A stretch of 64,000 bases of DNA from Elizabethkingia bruuniana. Its GTDB lineage: Bacteria > Bacteroidota > Bacteroidia > Flavobacteriales > Weeksellaceae. The position numbers and the translations under genes are program-made. Shown here in pieces: positions 27,322 to 36,405 of the stretch. Where the stretch lies: positions 186,001-250,000 of the forward strand of contig NZ_CP014337.1 of the NCBI RefSeq assembly GCF_002024805.1, in the 5' to 3' direction. The notes under the pieces were generated by a model that was not told the DNA's origin, made no database searches, and saw only the letters and a list, made by a program, of their open reading frames with translations. Each line of letters opens with the position of its first letter. The stretch's first letter is position 1.

Positions 27322-29010
27322 ATGAGTGCTAAAGATAATCTTTCACCAGTAGAAAAAATAAAAACCAGCAGTAACGGACTTAGAGGGACTTTGAAAGAAA
27401 GTCTTCTGGATAATTTTACTGGTGCTATCCGTGAGGATGACCAGAATCTGATAAAATTCCACGGTATGTACCAGCAGGACGATCGTGATCGCCGAGAAGA
27501 ACGTGTGTCAAAAAAATTAGAATGGCTGTATTCCTTTATGATCCGTTTACGTCTTCCGGGAGGTTTCCTTACTTCTGAGCAATGGATTGGGTTAAATGAA
27601 ATTGCAAGGAATCACTCAACCGGAACAATTAAAGTAACAACCAGACAGACAATTCAGCTTCATGGTATTCTGAAGTCTCATATAAAGCCGACTATTCAGT
27701 CATTCAACCTTCAGCATTTGGATTCTATTGCAGCTTGTGGGGATGTTAATCGTAATGTAACCTGTACTTCTAATCCTTCTGAATCACCATTGCATAACGA
27801 AGCATATGAACTGGCTGGTAAGATTAGTGAGTTGTGCCTGCCTAAAACAAAAGCCTATTATGATATCTGGATTGACGATGAATTGGTAGTAGACCGCAAA
27901 GCTGAAGAAGATCCATTATATCAGGACAGATATTTACCCCGTAAACTGAAAATTGGGATTGCAGTTCCGCCTAATAACGATGTAGATGTATTTATCAACG
28001 ATATTGCACTGATTGCTATTATTGAAAACGATCAGATTGTAGGTTACAATATTGCTGCCGGTGGCGGATTAGGAGCTACACACGGAAATGAGGCTACTTA
28101 TGCAAGATTGGCTTCAGTTCTGGGATTTGTAGATACAGAAGAAAAGGTACTGAAAGCGGTATATGAGATCATTACTGTACAACGTGATTTTGGGAACAGA
28201 AGCGACCGTAAATTGTCCAGACTGAAATACACAATAGATAAACTGGGAATAGAAGGTTATCGAGCTGAAGTAGAGAAAAGATGTGGTTTTAGTTTTGAGC
28301 CGGCGAGAGAATATAAGTTTGAGCAGAGAAAAGACCGTTACGGCTGGATACAAAATCATGAAGGAAAATGGTTTTATACCGTATTTGTAGAACATGGAAG
28401 AATACTGGATGAACCTGACAAACAAGGAGAGCAATATCCATTAAAATCTGGATTGTTGAAAATTGCAGAAACCAGAAAAGCCAACTTCCGTTTTACCTGT
28501 AATCAGAATCTTATTGTATCCGACGTTCTGGAAGAAGATAAAGCAGAGATAGATAAAATTCTTAAAGAATACGGAATCTCTGATTATACAGAAAAAGCCA
28601 GCGCATTGCGAAAAAATTCAGTAGCCTGTGTAGCTTTTAATACATGCTCTTTAGCATTAGCAGAAGGTCAGCGCTATTTACCAACACTGGTGACAAAAAT
28701 AGAACCTTTACTGGAAAAATATGGACTCTTTGAAGAAGATATCACCATTAGAATGACGGGTTGCCCGAATGGATGCGGAAGATCTCCAAATGCAGAGATT
28801 GGTTTTGTGGGAACAGCCTATGGGAAATACAATCTGCATATTGGTGGAGACCGTTTAGGAACAAGGCTTAATATAAAATATAAAGACAATATTGGTGAAG
28901 ACGAAATCCTGAAAACTCTGGATGAACTCTTCGGAATCTATATACAGAAAAAAGAAGCTGAAGAAACCTTTGGTGATTTTTCATACCGCTATTTACAAAT
29001 CACAAAATAA
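27322..29010 (+). CDS. cysI: sulfite reductase hemoprotein subunit (siroheme, 4Fe-4S)
   Basis: Reduces sulfite to sulfide using a coupled siroheme and 4Fe-4S centre. Two nitrite/sulfite reductase ferredoxin-like half-domains are visible. The cluster ligands are in CVAFNTCSLALAEGQRY and TGCPNGCGRSP (residues about 435-490; C-x5-C...C-x3-C), and TTRQTIQLHG near residue 108 is the siroheme-binding signature. Pairing with cysJ and siroheme genes favours sulfite over nitrite. A cysteine-rich mini-ORF starts 4 bp after its stop. Confidence 0.93.
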   Translation: MSAKDNLSPVEKIKTSSNGLRGTLKESLLDNFTGAIREDDQNLIKFHGMYQQDDRDRREERVSKKLEWLYSFMIRLRLPGGFLTSEQWIGLNEIARNHSTGTIKVTTRQTIQLHGILKSHIKPTIQSFNLQHLDSIAACGDVNRNVTCTSNPSESPLHNEAYELAGKISELCLPKTKAYYDIWIDDELVVDRKAEEDPLYQDRYLPRKLKIGIAVPPNNDVDVFINDIALIAIIENDQIVGYNIAAGGGLGATHGNEATYARLASVLGFVDTEEKVLKAVYEIITVQRDFGNRSDRKLSRLKYTIDKLGIEGYRAEVEKRCGFSFEPAREYKFEQRKDRYGWIQNHEGKWFYTVFVEHGRILDEPDKQGEQYPLKSGLLKIAETRKANFRFTCNQNLIVSDVLEEDKAEIDKILKEYGISDYTEKASALRKNSVACVAFNTCSLALAEGQRYLPTLVTKIEPLLEKYGLFEEDITIRMTGCPNGCGRSPNAEIGFVGTAYGKYNLHIGGDRLGTRLNIKYKDNIGEDEILKTLDELFGIYIQKKEAEETFGDFSYRYLQITK

Positions 29011-29014
29011 AAAT

Positions 29015-29098
29015 ATGATAGATATTCTTTACCGACAGAAAAAATCTCAGAAACATTACCATCATCTTTTGGGTATACGAATGTGTATGTGTTGTTAA
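29015..29098 (+). CDS. 27-residue Cys-rich mini-ORF, candidate leader peptide
   Basis: An ATG directly after the cysI stop opens a 27-codon frame that begins MIDILYRQKK and ends LLGIRMCMCC before TAA. Three of the last four codons are cysteine, all TGT. Poly-cysteine leader peptides that sense Cys-tRNA are established in mycobacteria (cysteine-responsive attenuation); the placement inside a cysteine operon suggests the same idea here. Expression is not shown by the sequence and the family is not one I recognise in Bacteroidota. Confidence 0.5.
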   Translation: MIDILYRQKKSQKHYHHLLGIRMCMCC

Positions 29099-29488
29099 AA
29101 AGCTGCGAAGAGTTACAGTATTATAAACTATAATTTTTAAACCACATAGATACATAGAAGCAAACTCTACAATAGAGTTTCGGATAGAAAATAAATTTTC
29201 ACATATCAGCTATGTATCCTAAAGTTAGTCTTTATATACGTTATAAAAACTATTCTATGTGGTTAATCAAATAACACTGTACGATAATGCTATTAATATC
29301 AACAGGTAAGGGTGTGGATAAGTGAATGGATGAATAGTGAATATGTCAATAAGCGAATACGTCAATTGACCTATTCACTAATATTCACTCATTCACTATA
29401 ATTCACCTATTGACAAATAAATTTTGTTGAACTATTCACATCCATCACTAAACCATAAACATACACCATAAACCAAATAACGATTATA
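29099..29488 (+). other. structured intergenic region between cysI and the TonB receptor
   Basis: No gene was seen beyond the mini-ORF. It holds an AT-only hairpin with four T (29120-29138), a nested stem system (AACCACATAGA at 29140 with TCTATGTGGTT at 29254; GATACATAG at 29149 with CTATGTATC at 29211; AAACTCTA-CAA-TAGAGTTT at 29162-29180), and a long imperfect inverted repeat centred on GTCAATTGAC (29361-29370; extent about 29321-29415). Confidence 0.6.
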
Positions 29489-32377
29489 ATGAAACCAACT
29501 ATAGAGAGGCGTTTTCTGAAAAGAATACATCTTATATTATTTACATTTTTATTTTTTAACTTTTTTCAGGCTCAGCAACAATTAATAGAATTAAGTGGTA
29601 TTATTAAAGATACCGACAATCATAAGGGCGTAACAGGGGCGCATATTCAGGTTGAAAATACCCAGGATATAGCGTCAACGGATCAGGATGGAAATTTCAG
29701 TCTGAGAACCAGAGTAAAGATACCTTTCAGGATTATTATTAAAAAAGAAGGATTTACAAGTCAGACTGTTGAAATTCTTTCATTATCCAATAAAATAACA
29801 GTGGAACTAAATCCACAAAATACGATAATCAATGAGGTTGTTATCTCAGCTTCCCGTGTTCCGGAAAAAGTACTGAAGTCACCTATTGCTATTGAAAAAA
29901 TTGATATTCGTACCATTCGGGAAAGTCCCGCTGCTTCTTTTTACGAAACCTTGGAAAATGTAAAAGGACTGCAGCTGCTAACATCCAGTCTTACTTTAAA
30001 AGTACCTAATTCCAGAGGATTTAATTCGCCTAACAACTTCAGATTTATGCAATTGGTAGACGGGGTAGACGTTCAGTCTGCAACTTTAGGTGTTCCTTTA
30101 GGAAATGCTATTGGGCCTACTGAACTCGATATTCAGTCTATGGAAGTTACTCCCGGAGCGGCATCGGCTTTATACGGAATGAATGCTATTAACGGACTTG
30201 CCAGTTTACAGACCAAAGATCCGTTTACATCTCAGGGACTTAGTTTTTATTTCCGGGGTGGACTGAATCATGTAGATAATGTCAATCATAAAATATCATC
30301 ATTAGGAGAAAGCGCCATCAGGTTTGCCAAAGCCATTAATAAAAACTTAGCTATAAAGGTTAATGCATCCTATTTTAGCGGTGTCGACTGGATTTCAGAT
30401 AATCGCACTGATCAGAATCCAAATTCATTAATTACTGCGAATCCTAAGTTTCCGGAACTGAACAACAATAACCCGGCAGAAGATCTCTGGAATAAATATG
30501 GCGATGAAAGAAATAACCGTGTTGCTGTAAAAGTAGATTACAATGGAAAGCCTACAACTTTTAATGTGTCCAGAACCGGATATTATGAAAAGGATCTGGT
30601 GAGTCCGGAAGTAAAGAATATAAAATTCGATGCCGGATTGTATTATCGTTTTGGTGATAATTGGCGCGCTTCCTATGTTTATCGCTATGGTCTGCTGGAC
30701 GGAACTTTTCAGCGTGGTAATAAAATCCGTTTGCAAAATGCGACAGTACAAAACCATAAAATAGAGCTTACAGGAAAAGAGCTTACGGTAAGAGCCTATG
30801 TTTCTATAGAAAATACTGGAGATTCTTATAACCTGAAACCCCTTGCAGATAATCTGGATCTTACCAACCTGTCTAATAATAACTGGAAAAATGCCTTTCA
30901 GTCAGCTTTACAGAATAGTCTGAATACAGGTGTAAATCTGAATGATGCTTTTGCATTGGCCCGTAGAGAAGCGGATAAAAACAGAGTTGTGCCGGGTACC
31001 AGTGCCTTTGAACAACTGAAAAGCACAATTATCGGAATCAACAACTGGGATTCTGCTAATGGAGGTGTAGCAGGTGCTCCGTTGACAGGAGGTGCCAAAC
31101 TGGAACAAAAATCTCATTTTTATCAGGGTGAGGCTACTTATGACTTTAGCCGTTTTGTAAAAATATTTAATCTTCTTGTTGGTGTAGATTACCGTTTATA
31201 TAGCATAACACCTGATGGTAATAACTTTGTGGACTTTAGCAGGCCTGTGGATCAGAGAAATGTTCCACTACCGGACGGAAGTTTTGGTAAAGATGTAACT
31301 TATCAGAAATATGGAGCATTTGCTCAGATCACAAAACTCTTCTGGGATGAAAAATTAAAGCTGAATGTAGCATTGCGTGTGGATCGAAATCCTGAATTCA
31401 AAACCAAGTTCAATCCGCGAGTTAGTGTTGTTTATTCTCCTGTAAACCAGCATAATTTCAGAGTTTCTTTTCAGAACGGATTCCGCTTTCCATCTCTGTT
31501 TGAAGCATTGTCTTTTGTAAACAACGGAAATGTAAGAAGAGTAGGTGGTTTGCCAATGGTTAATGAAGGTCTTGGATATCTGGATAATTCGTATACATTA
31601 TCATCTATTGATAGATTTACGTCTGCGGTTAATGCCGATACAGATGCCGGAAAAAGTCAGAATCAGGCTGCATTGGATAATAAAAATCTTCTGTTAGTGG
31701 CTAATTTGCAGAAACTTCAACCAGAGCGAATTAACTCTTTCGAGTTAGGTTATAAATCGTTGTTATTCAATAATAGGTTAGCAATAGATTGGGATTTCTA
31801 TTATAACATATATGATGGCTTTCTGGGACAAGTAGAAGTTGCTGTACCTAAAAGCGGAAATGTAGGAAGCAATAATGCCGTACTTGATATGCTGAATCGT
31901 AGTAAACAAGACAGATACAGAGTGTATACCAATAGTAATACAACATATAAAAGTTATGGAACTTCATTGGGAATTCGTTATAATTTCCTGAAGAACTATA
32001 ATATAAATGCTAATGTTTCTTATAACGATTTAGCTTCTTCCAATAATAACTCCGACTTGTTTATTACAGCTTTCAATACACCAAAATGGTCGACCAATGT
32101 AAGCTTTGGAAACCGTGAGATTGTTAAAAATGTAGGGTTTACAGTAGTTGCAAGATGGCAGAATAAATTTTTGTGGGAAAGCCCGTTGGCTTCAGGAGAA
32201 ATTTCGGCTTTCTACACAATAGATGCTCAGGTAACATGGAAATTACCGGAAATAAGTTCCAGTCTGAAAATCGGAGCAACTAATTTGCTGAACCGTCGTT
32301 ATTTTCAATATGCTGCAGGCCCTGAAATTGGAGGATTGTATTACCTTGCGTATACCTATGATTTAAAATTTAAATAA
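29489..32377 (+). CDS. TonB-dependent receptor of the sulfur locus
   Basis: An outer-membrane active transporter of 962 residues. A signal peptide (about 1-30) precedes a CarboxypepD_reg-like domain (33-110, LSGIIKDTDNHKGVTGAHI), a plug (VVISASRVPEKVLKSPIAIE near residue 117) and a 22-strand-type barrel ending YYLAYTYDLKFK with a terminal aromatic-x-Lys-Phe-Lys. It sits between cysI and the siroheme-synthase/TSUP gene, whose ATG is 1 bp past its stop. I infer import of a sulfur compound or of a metal/tetrapyrrole needed by sulfite reductase. No SusD partner is present. Confidence 0.85.
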   Translation: MKPTIERRFLKRIHLILFTFLFFNFFQAQQQLIELSGIIKDTDNHKGVTGAHIQVENTQDIASTDQDGNFSLRTRVKIPFRIIIKKEGFTSQTVEILSLSNKITVELNPQNTIINEVVISASRVPEKVLKSPIAIEKIDIRTIRESPAASFYETLENVKGLQLLTSSLTLKVPNSRGFNSPNNFRFMQLVDGVDVQSATLGVPLGNAIGPTELDIQSMEVTPGAASALYGMNAINGLASLQTKDPFTSQGLSFYFRGGLNHVDNVNHKISSLGESAIRFAKAINKNLAIKVNASYFSGVDWISDNRTDQNPNSLITANPKFPELNNNNPAEDLWNKYGDERNNRVAVKVDYNGKPTTFNVSRTGYYEKDLVSPEVKNIKFDAGLYYRFGDNWRASYVYRYGLLDGTFQRGNKIRLQNATVQNHKIELTGKELTVRAYVSIENTGDSYNLKPLADNLDLTNLSNNNWKNAFQSALQNSLNTGVNLNDAFALARREADKNRVVPGTSAFEQLKSTIIGINNWDSANGGVAGAPLTGGAKLEQKSHFYQGEATYDFSRFVKIFNLLVGVDYRLYSITPDGNNFVDFSRPVDQRNVPLPDGSFGKDVTYQKYGAFAQITKLFWDEKLKLNVALRVDRNPEFKTKFNPRVSVVYSPVNQHNFRVSFQNGFRFPSLFEALSFVNNGNVRRVGGLPMVNEGLGYLDNSYTLSSIDRFTSAVNADTDAGKSQNQAALDNKNLLLVANLQKLQPERINSFELGYKSLLFNNRLAIDWDFYYNIYDGFLGQVEVAVPKSGNVGSNNAVLDMLNRSKQDRYRVYTNSNTTYKSYGTSLGIRYNFLKNYNINANVSYNDLASSNNNSDLFITAFNTPKWSTNVSFGNREIVKNVGFTVVARWQNKFLWESPLASGEISAFYTIDAQVTWKLPEISSSLKIGATNLLNRRYFQYAAGPEIGGLYYLAYTYDLKFK

Positions 32378-32378
32378 A

Positions 32379-33890
32379 ATGAGTAACTCTTTATATCCCA
32401 TATTTGTAAAGCTTGAAACCTTGTCGTTACTGATCATAGGTGGCGGAAGAGTAGCGTTGGAAAAACTGGATTCTGTATTGACCAATGCTCCACAGACTTC
32501 TGTTAAGTTGGTAGCCAAAGAAATTATTCCGGAGGTAAGGGCTCTGCAAGAAGAATATAAAAATCTTATTCTGGAGCAAAGGGCTTATACATATGCCGAT
32601 TTTGATACTGCAGACCTTGTTATTGCAGCAGTTAATGATCTTGTTGTGGCGGAACAAATTCGTAATGACGCACACGTAAAAGGGGTACTTGTTAATATCG
32701 CAGATAAACCCGAATTATGTGACTTTTATTTGGGATCGATTGTACGTAAAGGCGAGCTGAAAATAGCTATTTCTACCAATGGGAAATCTCCGACAATAGC
32801 TAAAAGACTACGTGAAATTCTGACAGAAACTATTCCTGATGAAGTAGATGAGGTGTTGGATAATATGCAGAATATAAGACAGCAGTTGAAAGGTGATTTT
32901 GAATACAAAGTACAGGAACTAAACAGACTGACTACAGAATATTTATCTAAACAAGATAGTAAGGATAAGCAAAACCTGGAAATAGAAAACCTAACCCGTA
33001 TTACAAAAATTGTACAGCGAAGAGCTAATATTTACTTGGGAGTAATAGGAGTAATGCTTCTTATTGGAATACTTGGGATTATAGTTTATCAGTTTAATCT
33101 ATGGGGAGATATTCAGGTTTTTCTTAATCAGGACGGACATATATTTTACTGGATGTTGTTTGTTGGGTTTCTGGCAGAAATTGTGGCCGGATCCATGGGG
33201 ATGGGCTATGGAGTGATATGTACAACAGTATTGCTTTTATTGAATGTACCACCTCCGGTAGTGAGTGCCAGTATTCACTCTGCAGAATCTTTTACAACAG
33301 CAGCGGGTAGTATCAGTCACTATAAACTGGGAAATGTAAATAAAAAAATGGTGTGGGTATTGGTTCCTGTAGCTATTGTAGGTGCTATAATCGGTGCTTT
33401 TACCTTATCTCATTTTGGAGAGCATTATGCACACATTGTAAAACCTATCATTGCCTGTTATACCCTATACCTGGGTGCTAATATTCTGAAAAATGCTTTT
33501 AAGAAAAAGGGGGCAGCAGTAAAAACTAAAAGGAAAACCAACCTTAGAATACTGGGATTAGCAGGAGGTTTTATAGATTCCTTTGCAGGTGGAGGCTGGG
33601 GACCTTTGGTAACCGGAACGCTAATGAAAGATGGAAGAACACCCCGTTATGCTGTGGGTAGTTCTACTGTTGCCAAGTTTTTGCTTACTGTAACCAGTGC
33701 TATTACTTTCATATTTACAATTGGTATCCATCACTGGAATATTGTATTGGGACTTTTATTAGGAGGTATTTTTACGGCACCATTTTCTGCAATGCTTACC
33801 GCTAAACTGCCGACTAAAAAGATGTTTATTGTAGTAGGAACAGTTGTTATAGTGATGAGTCTTACTACAATTGTAAAAGCTTTATTCTGA
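32379..33890 (+). CDS. fusion: precorrin-2 dehydrogenase/ferrochelatase domain plus TSUP (TauE/SafE) transporter
   Basis: Residues 1-150 are a CysG/Met8-type siroheme-synthase domain: Rossmann motif LLIIGGGRVALEKLDSVL near 18, AAVNDLVV near 86 and STNGKSPTIAKRLREIL near 132. A polar linker follows (about 160-215). From 218 to 503 are about eight hydrophobic segments of the TSUP family (GFLAEIVAGSMGMGYGV, LAGGFIDSFAGGGWGP). The protein couples siroheme making to a membrane carrier, presumably for sulfate or sulfite. It completes siroheme synthesis after CobA and is probably translated with the receptor. Confidence 0.85.
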   Translation: MSNSLYPIFVKLETLSLLIIGGGRVALEKLDSVLTNAPQTSVKLVAKEIIPEVRALQEEYKNLILEQRAYTYADFDTADLVIAAVNDLVVAEQIRNDAHVKGVLVNIADKPELCDFYLGSIVRKGELKIAISTNGKSPTIAKRLREILTETIPDEVDEVLDNMQNIRQQLKGDFEYKVQELNRLTTEYLSKQDSKDKQNLEIENLTRITKIVQRRANIYLGVIGVMLLIGILGIIVYQFNLWGDIQVFLNQDGHIFYWMLFVGFLAEIVAGSMGMGYGVICTTVLLLLNVPPPVVSASIHSAESFTTAAGSISHYKLGNVNKKMVWVLVPVAIVGAIIGAFTLSHFGEHYAHIVKPIIACYTLYLGANILKNAFKKKGAAVKTKRKTNLRILGLAGGFIDSFAGGGWGPLVTGTLMKDGRTPRYAVGSSTVAKFLLTVTSAITFIFTIGIHHWNIVLGLLLGGIFTAPFSAMLTAKLPTKKMFIVVGTVVIVMSLTTIVKALF

Positions 33891-34169
33891 TGAAATAAAC
33901 GCAATGACTGAGAATATAAAGTTATTTTACCAGTTATAGTGCTGTTGTTATAAAAACCTATAAAGTTTAGAGCTTATTCTAACCATTAAGAAATTTAGCT
34001 TATTAAATATTCATTAGAATAAAACTGATGTTATATTGAGCTTTTCTGAAAGAAAAAATAGTCGAAATATAATCGGTTTTCTTGTGTTTTAGAGTCAATA
34101 TGTGCCTTAAAAACATAGTAGAATATAAATATTATCAGTGCCTTCGTGTTTAATAGGTTAGAAATTTAT

Positions 34170-34500
34170 TTTAGACCATTAAGAGATTTAGAGTATTAAG
34201 TTTTACAGTTTGCTAAATTTCCTTAATACCTATATGTTTAAAATTGTCAACTCTATTATATTGCACAGCAATTTGAGGCTTTGTGTTTATTTAGTATTTA
34301 TCGCAAACGCAAAGAACATAAAGTTTTCTTTCCTGTTGATGCTGCTTTTTAAGGAACGCGAAGCCACTGGCGCTTAGCAATGATTACAACCTTTATATTT
34401 CTTAACCCCTATAGTTAATGGAACTTATTTAAACCATTAAGGGATTTAGAGTATTGAGTTTTTGAGGTCTGCTAATTTTTCTTAATGCCTAAATGGTCGA
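34170..34500. repeat. two degenerate copies of an ACCATTAAG intergenic repeat
   Basis: Both copies read ACCATTAAG(A/G)GATTTAGAGTATT(A/G)AG and end in a CTTAAT(A/G)CCTA segment (about 34170-34240 and 34429-34500). Their ends are inversely related. A third partial copy starts at 33981 and a fragment (TTTCTTAATGGT) lies in the cysJ-cysI gap near 27220. Confidence 0.5.
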
Positions 34501-34571
34501 AATATTTTTAGTTTTTCTAATTGTATTATTTGAAATGAAGTGAACAATAATTTTGTATTAAGAACTTTTAA

Positions 34572-34600
34572 ACCTTATAGGTTTTCAAAGCCTATAAGGT
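34572..34600. repeat. hairpin ACCTTATAGG / CCTATAAGGT
   Basis: A perfect 10-bp inverted repeat with a 9-nt loop; no T run follows. Confidence 0.4.
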
Positions 34601-34671
34601 GTGAATTTTAGTAGTTGTCATACTTTCCAAAGTTCATTTGGAATAAAGTTAATATGTGTATTGTTAAGTTG

Positions 34672-34698
34672 AGCCGGAAATTTCTTCCGGCTTTTTTT
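34672..34698 (+). terminator. orphan intrinsic terminator
   Basis: The stem AGCCGGAA-ATTTC-TTCCGGCT runs into seven T, a textbook shape. The nearest upstream gene ends 780 bp earlier, so it could end a long 3' UTR or an unrecognised small RNA. Confidence 0.7.
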
Positions 34699-35315
34699 AT
34701 ATACATATTATTATGATTTACAGAAGAGATTCTAATTATTGATATTAGTTACCTCTTTATATAGTGTTTGTAATGAAAACGTAAGGAAATGAAAATAGAC
34801 TAAATCTTTGTTAATTATTAGCCTATACTTTTAAACTTTCAATCTGAATATACAGTTTTTTATTTTTCTGAGAATGGACTTCTAATATTATGTATGTGCT
34901 TTAAATTTCATCATTTTTTGTTTCATAATAATGTTTGTTTACGGAAGATTTGAATAAAAATCTCCCTTTTTTTAAATTTTGATTATTTGTCAGTCAATGC
35001 TTTTTATTTAAGTGTATTAAAACTTTTTTTAATGAAATTATAAATTATTTTTTACTTTTGTTATTTAAAAATTTTTATTTAAAATAATATTTTTATTATT
35101 AATTTTTACTATTAATTGTTTTTAATTGTAAATTATAATAATGTCTTGTATGTGTTGTAAAACTTTTGTTTCTCAATTCTATATGCTTGGTTTTTATTTT
35201 AAAAGTATAAACCGAGCGGCTGAATAGCAGAAGTATTTTTGCATAAAAATTTTATACATAAGAAAACTAAATATGGAAAAAAATAATAGATAGTAAATGA
35301 ATTAAAAAGAAGATT

Positions 35316-36260
35316 ATGCTAAAGAAATATTGGAACTATATAGCAAATATGCATGTAACCAAAGAAATGAATAAACTGGAGGTTATACAGGCCAGAATCA
35401 TTAACCAGGTTATATTTATCAAAGGTATTTTTTTTATTATAGATGCTGTAAGAGACATGATGCTTGGATTAATTACCAATTCTTATATTTTGTTTGGCTT
35501 GGGATGTATGCTTTTGTCTTCTTTTTTCTTTCACAAAGCCCGTTTTAATCCATATGTTATTTTCACTATTTTTTTATTTATCGGTTTGCTCGTCTTTTAT
35601 TATTCTTCCAAAGACGGATTTGATAACGGGATTACTTTTTATTATTTTTCCTTGCTGGCCATTGTTTTGTTATTGTTAAATGGTAAAGCAGGTGTCAGTT
35701 TAATTGTTGTATACTATGCTATTATTTTTATTCTATTCTGCATCAGTCATGTCTTCGATTTTCATCTTATTACCAGTGAGTTGCTGGTTCACGAAGACCT
35801 TGAAAATAGTGTAAGGATTATTACTTTTATTCAGGCATTTATTCTTCTTGCATTGGCAGGATATTTTATTGTGCTGAAGCACAATCAGCTCGCCGGATTG
35901 TACCAGCAGGTACTGAGGAGTGAGTTTATAATATCGGAGCTGAATAAGAAATTAAATGAGGATGTGAAAATTAATGTAAATGATGTTGTAAAATCAGCGA
36001 TGGAAAATGATGTTTCCTTTATTCCTTTATTCAAGAAAGCATTTCCTGATTTCTATGATAATCTGGCATCTGTAAATAGTCATATAACTGGCGATGAATT
36101 CAAATTTTGTGCATTGCTGAAGTTAGGGTTCAGGACGAAGGATATTGCCGAATACTGCCATTTTACTGTTCGTACTGTTCAGACCAAAAAGAACAGGCTC
36201 CGTAAATCATTTAATATTCCTTCGGAAACGGATTTATATTTATGGATAGATAGTTTTTAA
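35316..36260 (+). CDS. membrane-anchored helix-turn-helix regulator (cassette 1)
   Basis: Six hydrophobic segments (about residues 32-48, 52-72, 80-95, 103-123, 128-148 and 168-188) are followed by a short coiled linker and a LuxR-like HTH at 263-299 (FCALLKLGFRTKDIAEY, then VRTVQTKKNRLRKSF). It would be a one-component regulator whose DNA-binding domain faces the cytoplasm. The paralogue at 38884 has the same start (MLKKYW) and C-terminus. It precedes a small GIAANS protein and a surface lipoprotein, so it probably controls them. The N-terminal membrane family is not one I can name. Confidence 0.75.
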   Translation: MLKKYWNYIANMHVTKEMNKLEVIQARIINQVIFIKGIFFIIDAVRDMMLGLITNSYILFGLGCMLLSSFFFHKARFNPYVIFTIFLFIGLLVFYYSSKDGFDNGITFYYFSLLAIVLLLLNGKAGVSLIVVYYAIIFILFCISHVFDFHLITSELLVHEDLENSVRIITFIQAFILLALAGYFIVLKHNQLAGLYQQVLRSEFIISELNKKLNEDVKINVNDVVKSAMENDVSFIPLFKKAFPDFYDNLASVNSHITGDEFKFCALLKLGFRTKDIAEYCHFTVRTVQTKKNRLRKSFNIPSETDLYLWIDSF

Positions 36261-36286
36261 TCTGTTCTTTTAAAGAAGTGTAGGTA

Positions 36287-36320
36287 TGTTGTAATTGCTG
36301 TTGTACTCATGTTGTAATAC
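36287..36320 (+). promoter_or_regulatory. three TGTTGTA direct repeats (iterons) before cassette 1
   Basis: TGTTGTAATTGC, TGTTGTACTCA and TGTTGTAATAC are contiguous with starts 12 and 11 bp apart, on one face of the helix. They end 85 bp before the small-protein ATG. Candidate binding site for the regulator just upstream. Confidence 0.5.
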
Positions 36321-36405
36321 CTGATGTATTTGTATAGTAGCTCTTTATTACTGACTTTTCTTATGATGTGTTTACTATTGTAAAGAATTTTCAAACCATC
36401 AAATC

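Larger units (their letters stand above)
33891..35315. other. 1.4-kb non-coding region with intergenic repeats
   Basis: No credible gene. It holds copies of an ACCATTAAG repeat (33981, about 34170-34240 and about 34429-34500), a 10-bp-arm hairpin ACCTTATAGG/CCTATAAGGT (34572-34600), an orphan terminator (34672-34698) and, from 34.8 kb, very AT-rich sequence. A TATTTTTG -7-like box at 35234-35241 may serve the gene at 35316. Confidence 0.6.

Noticed and set aside
33891-35315. Invertible promoter or integrated element in the 1.4-kb gap
   Set aside because: No pair of inverted repeats flanking a promoter, no recombinase gene, and no target-site duplication was seen.
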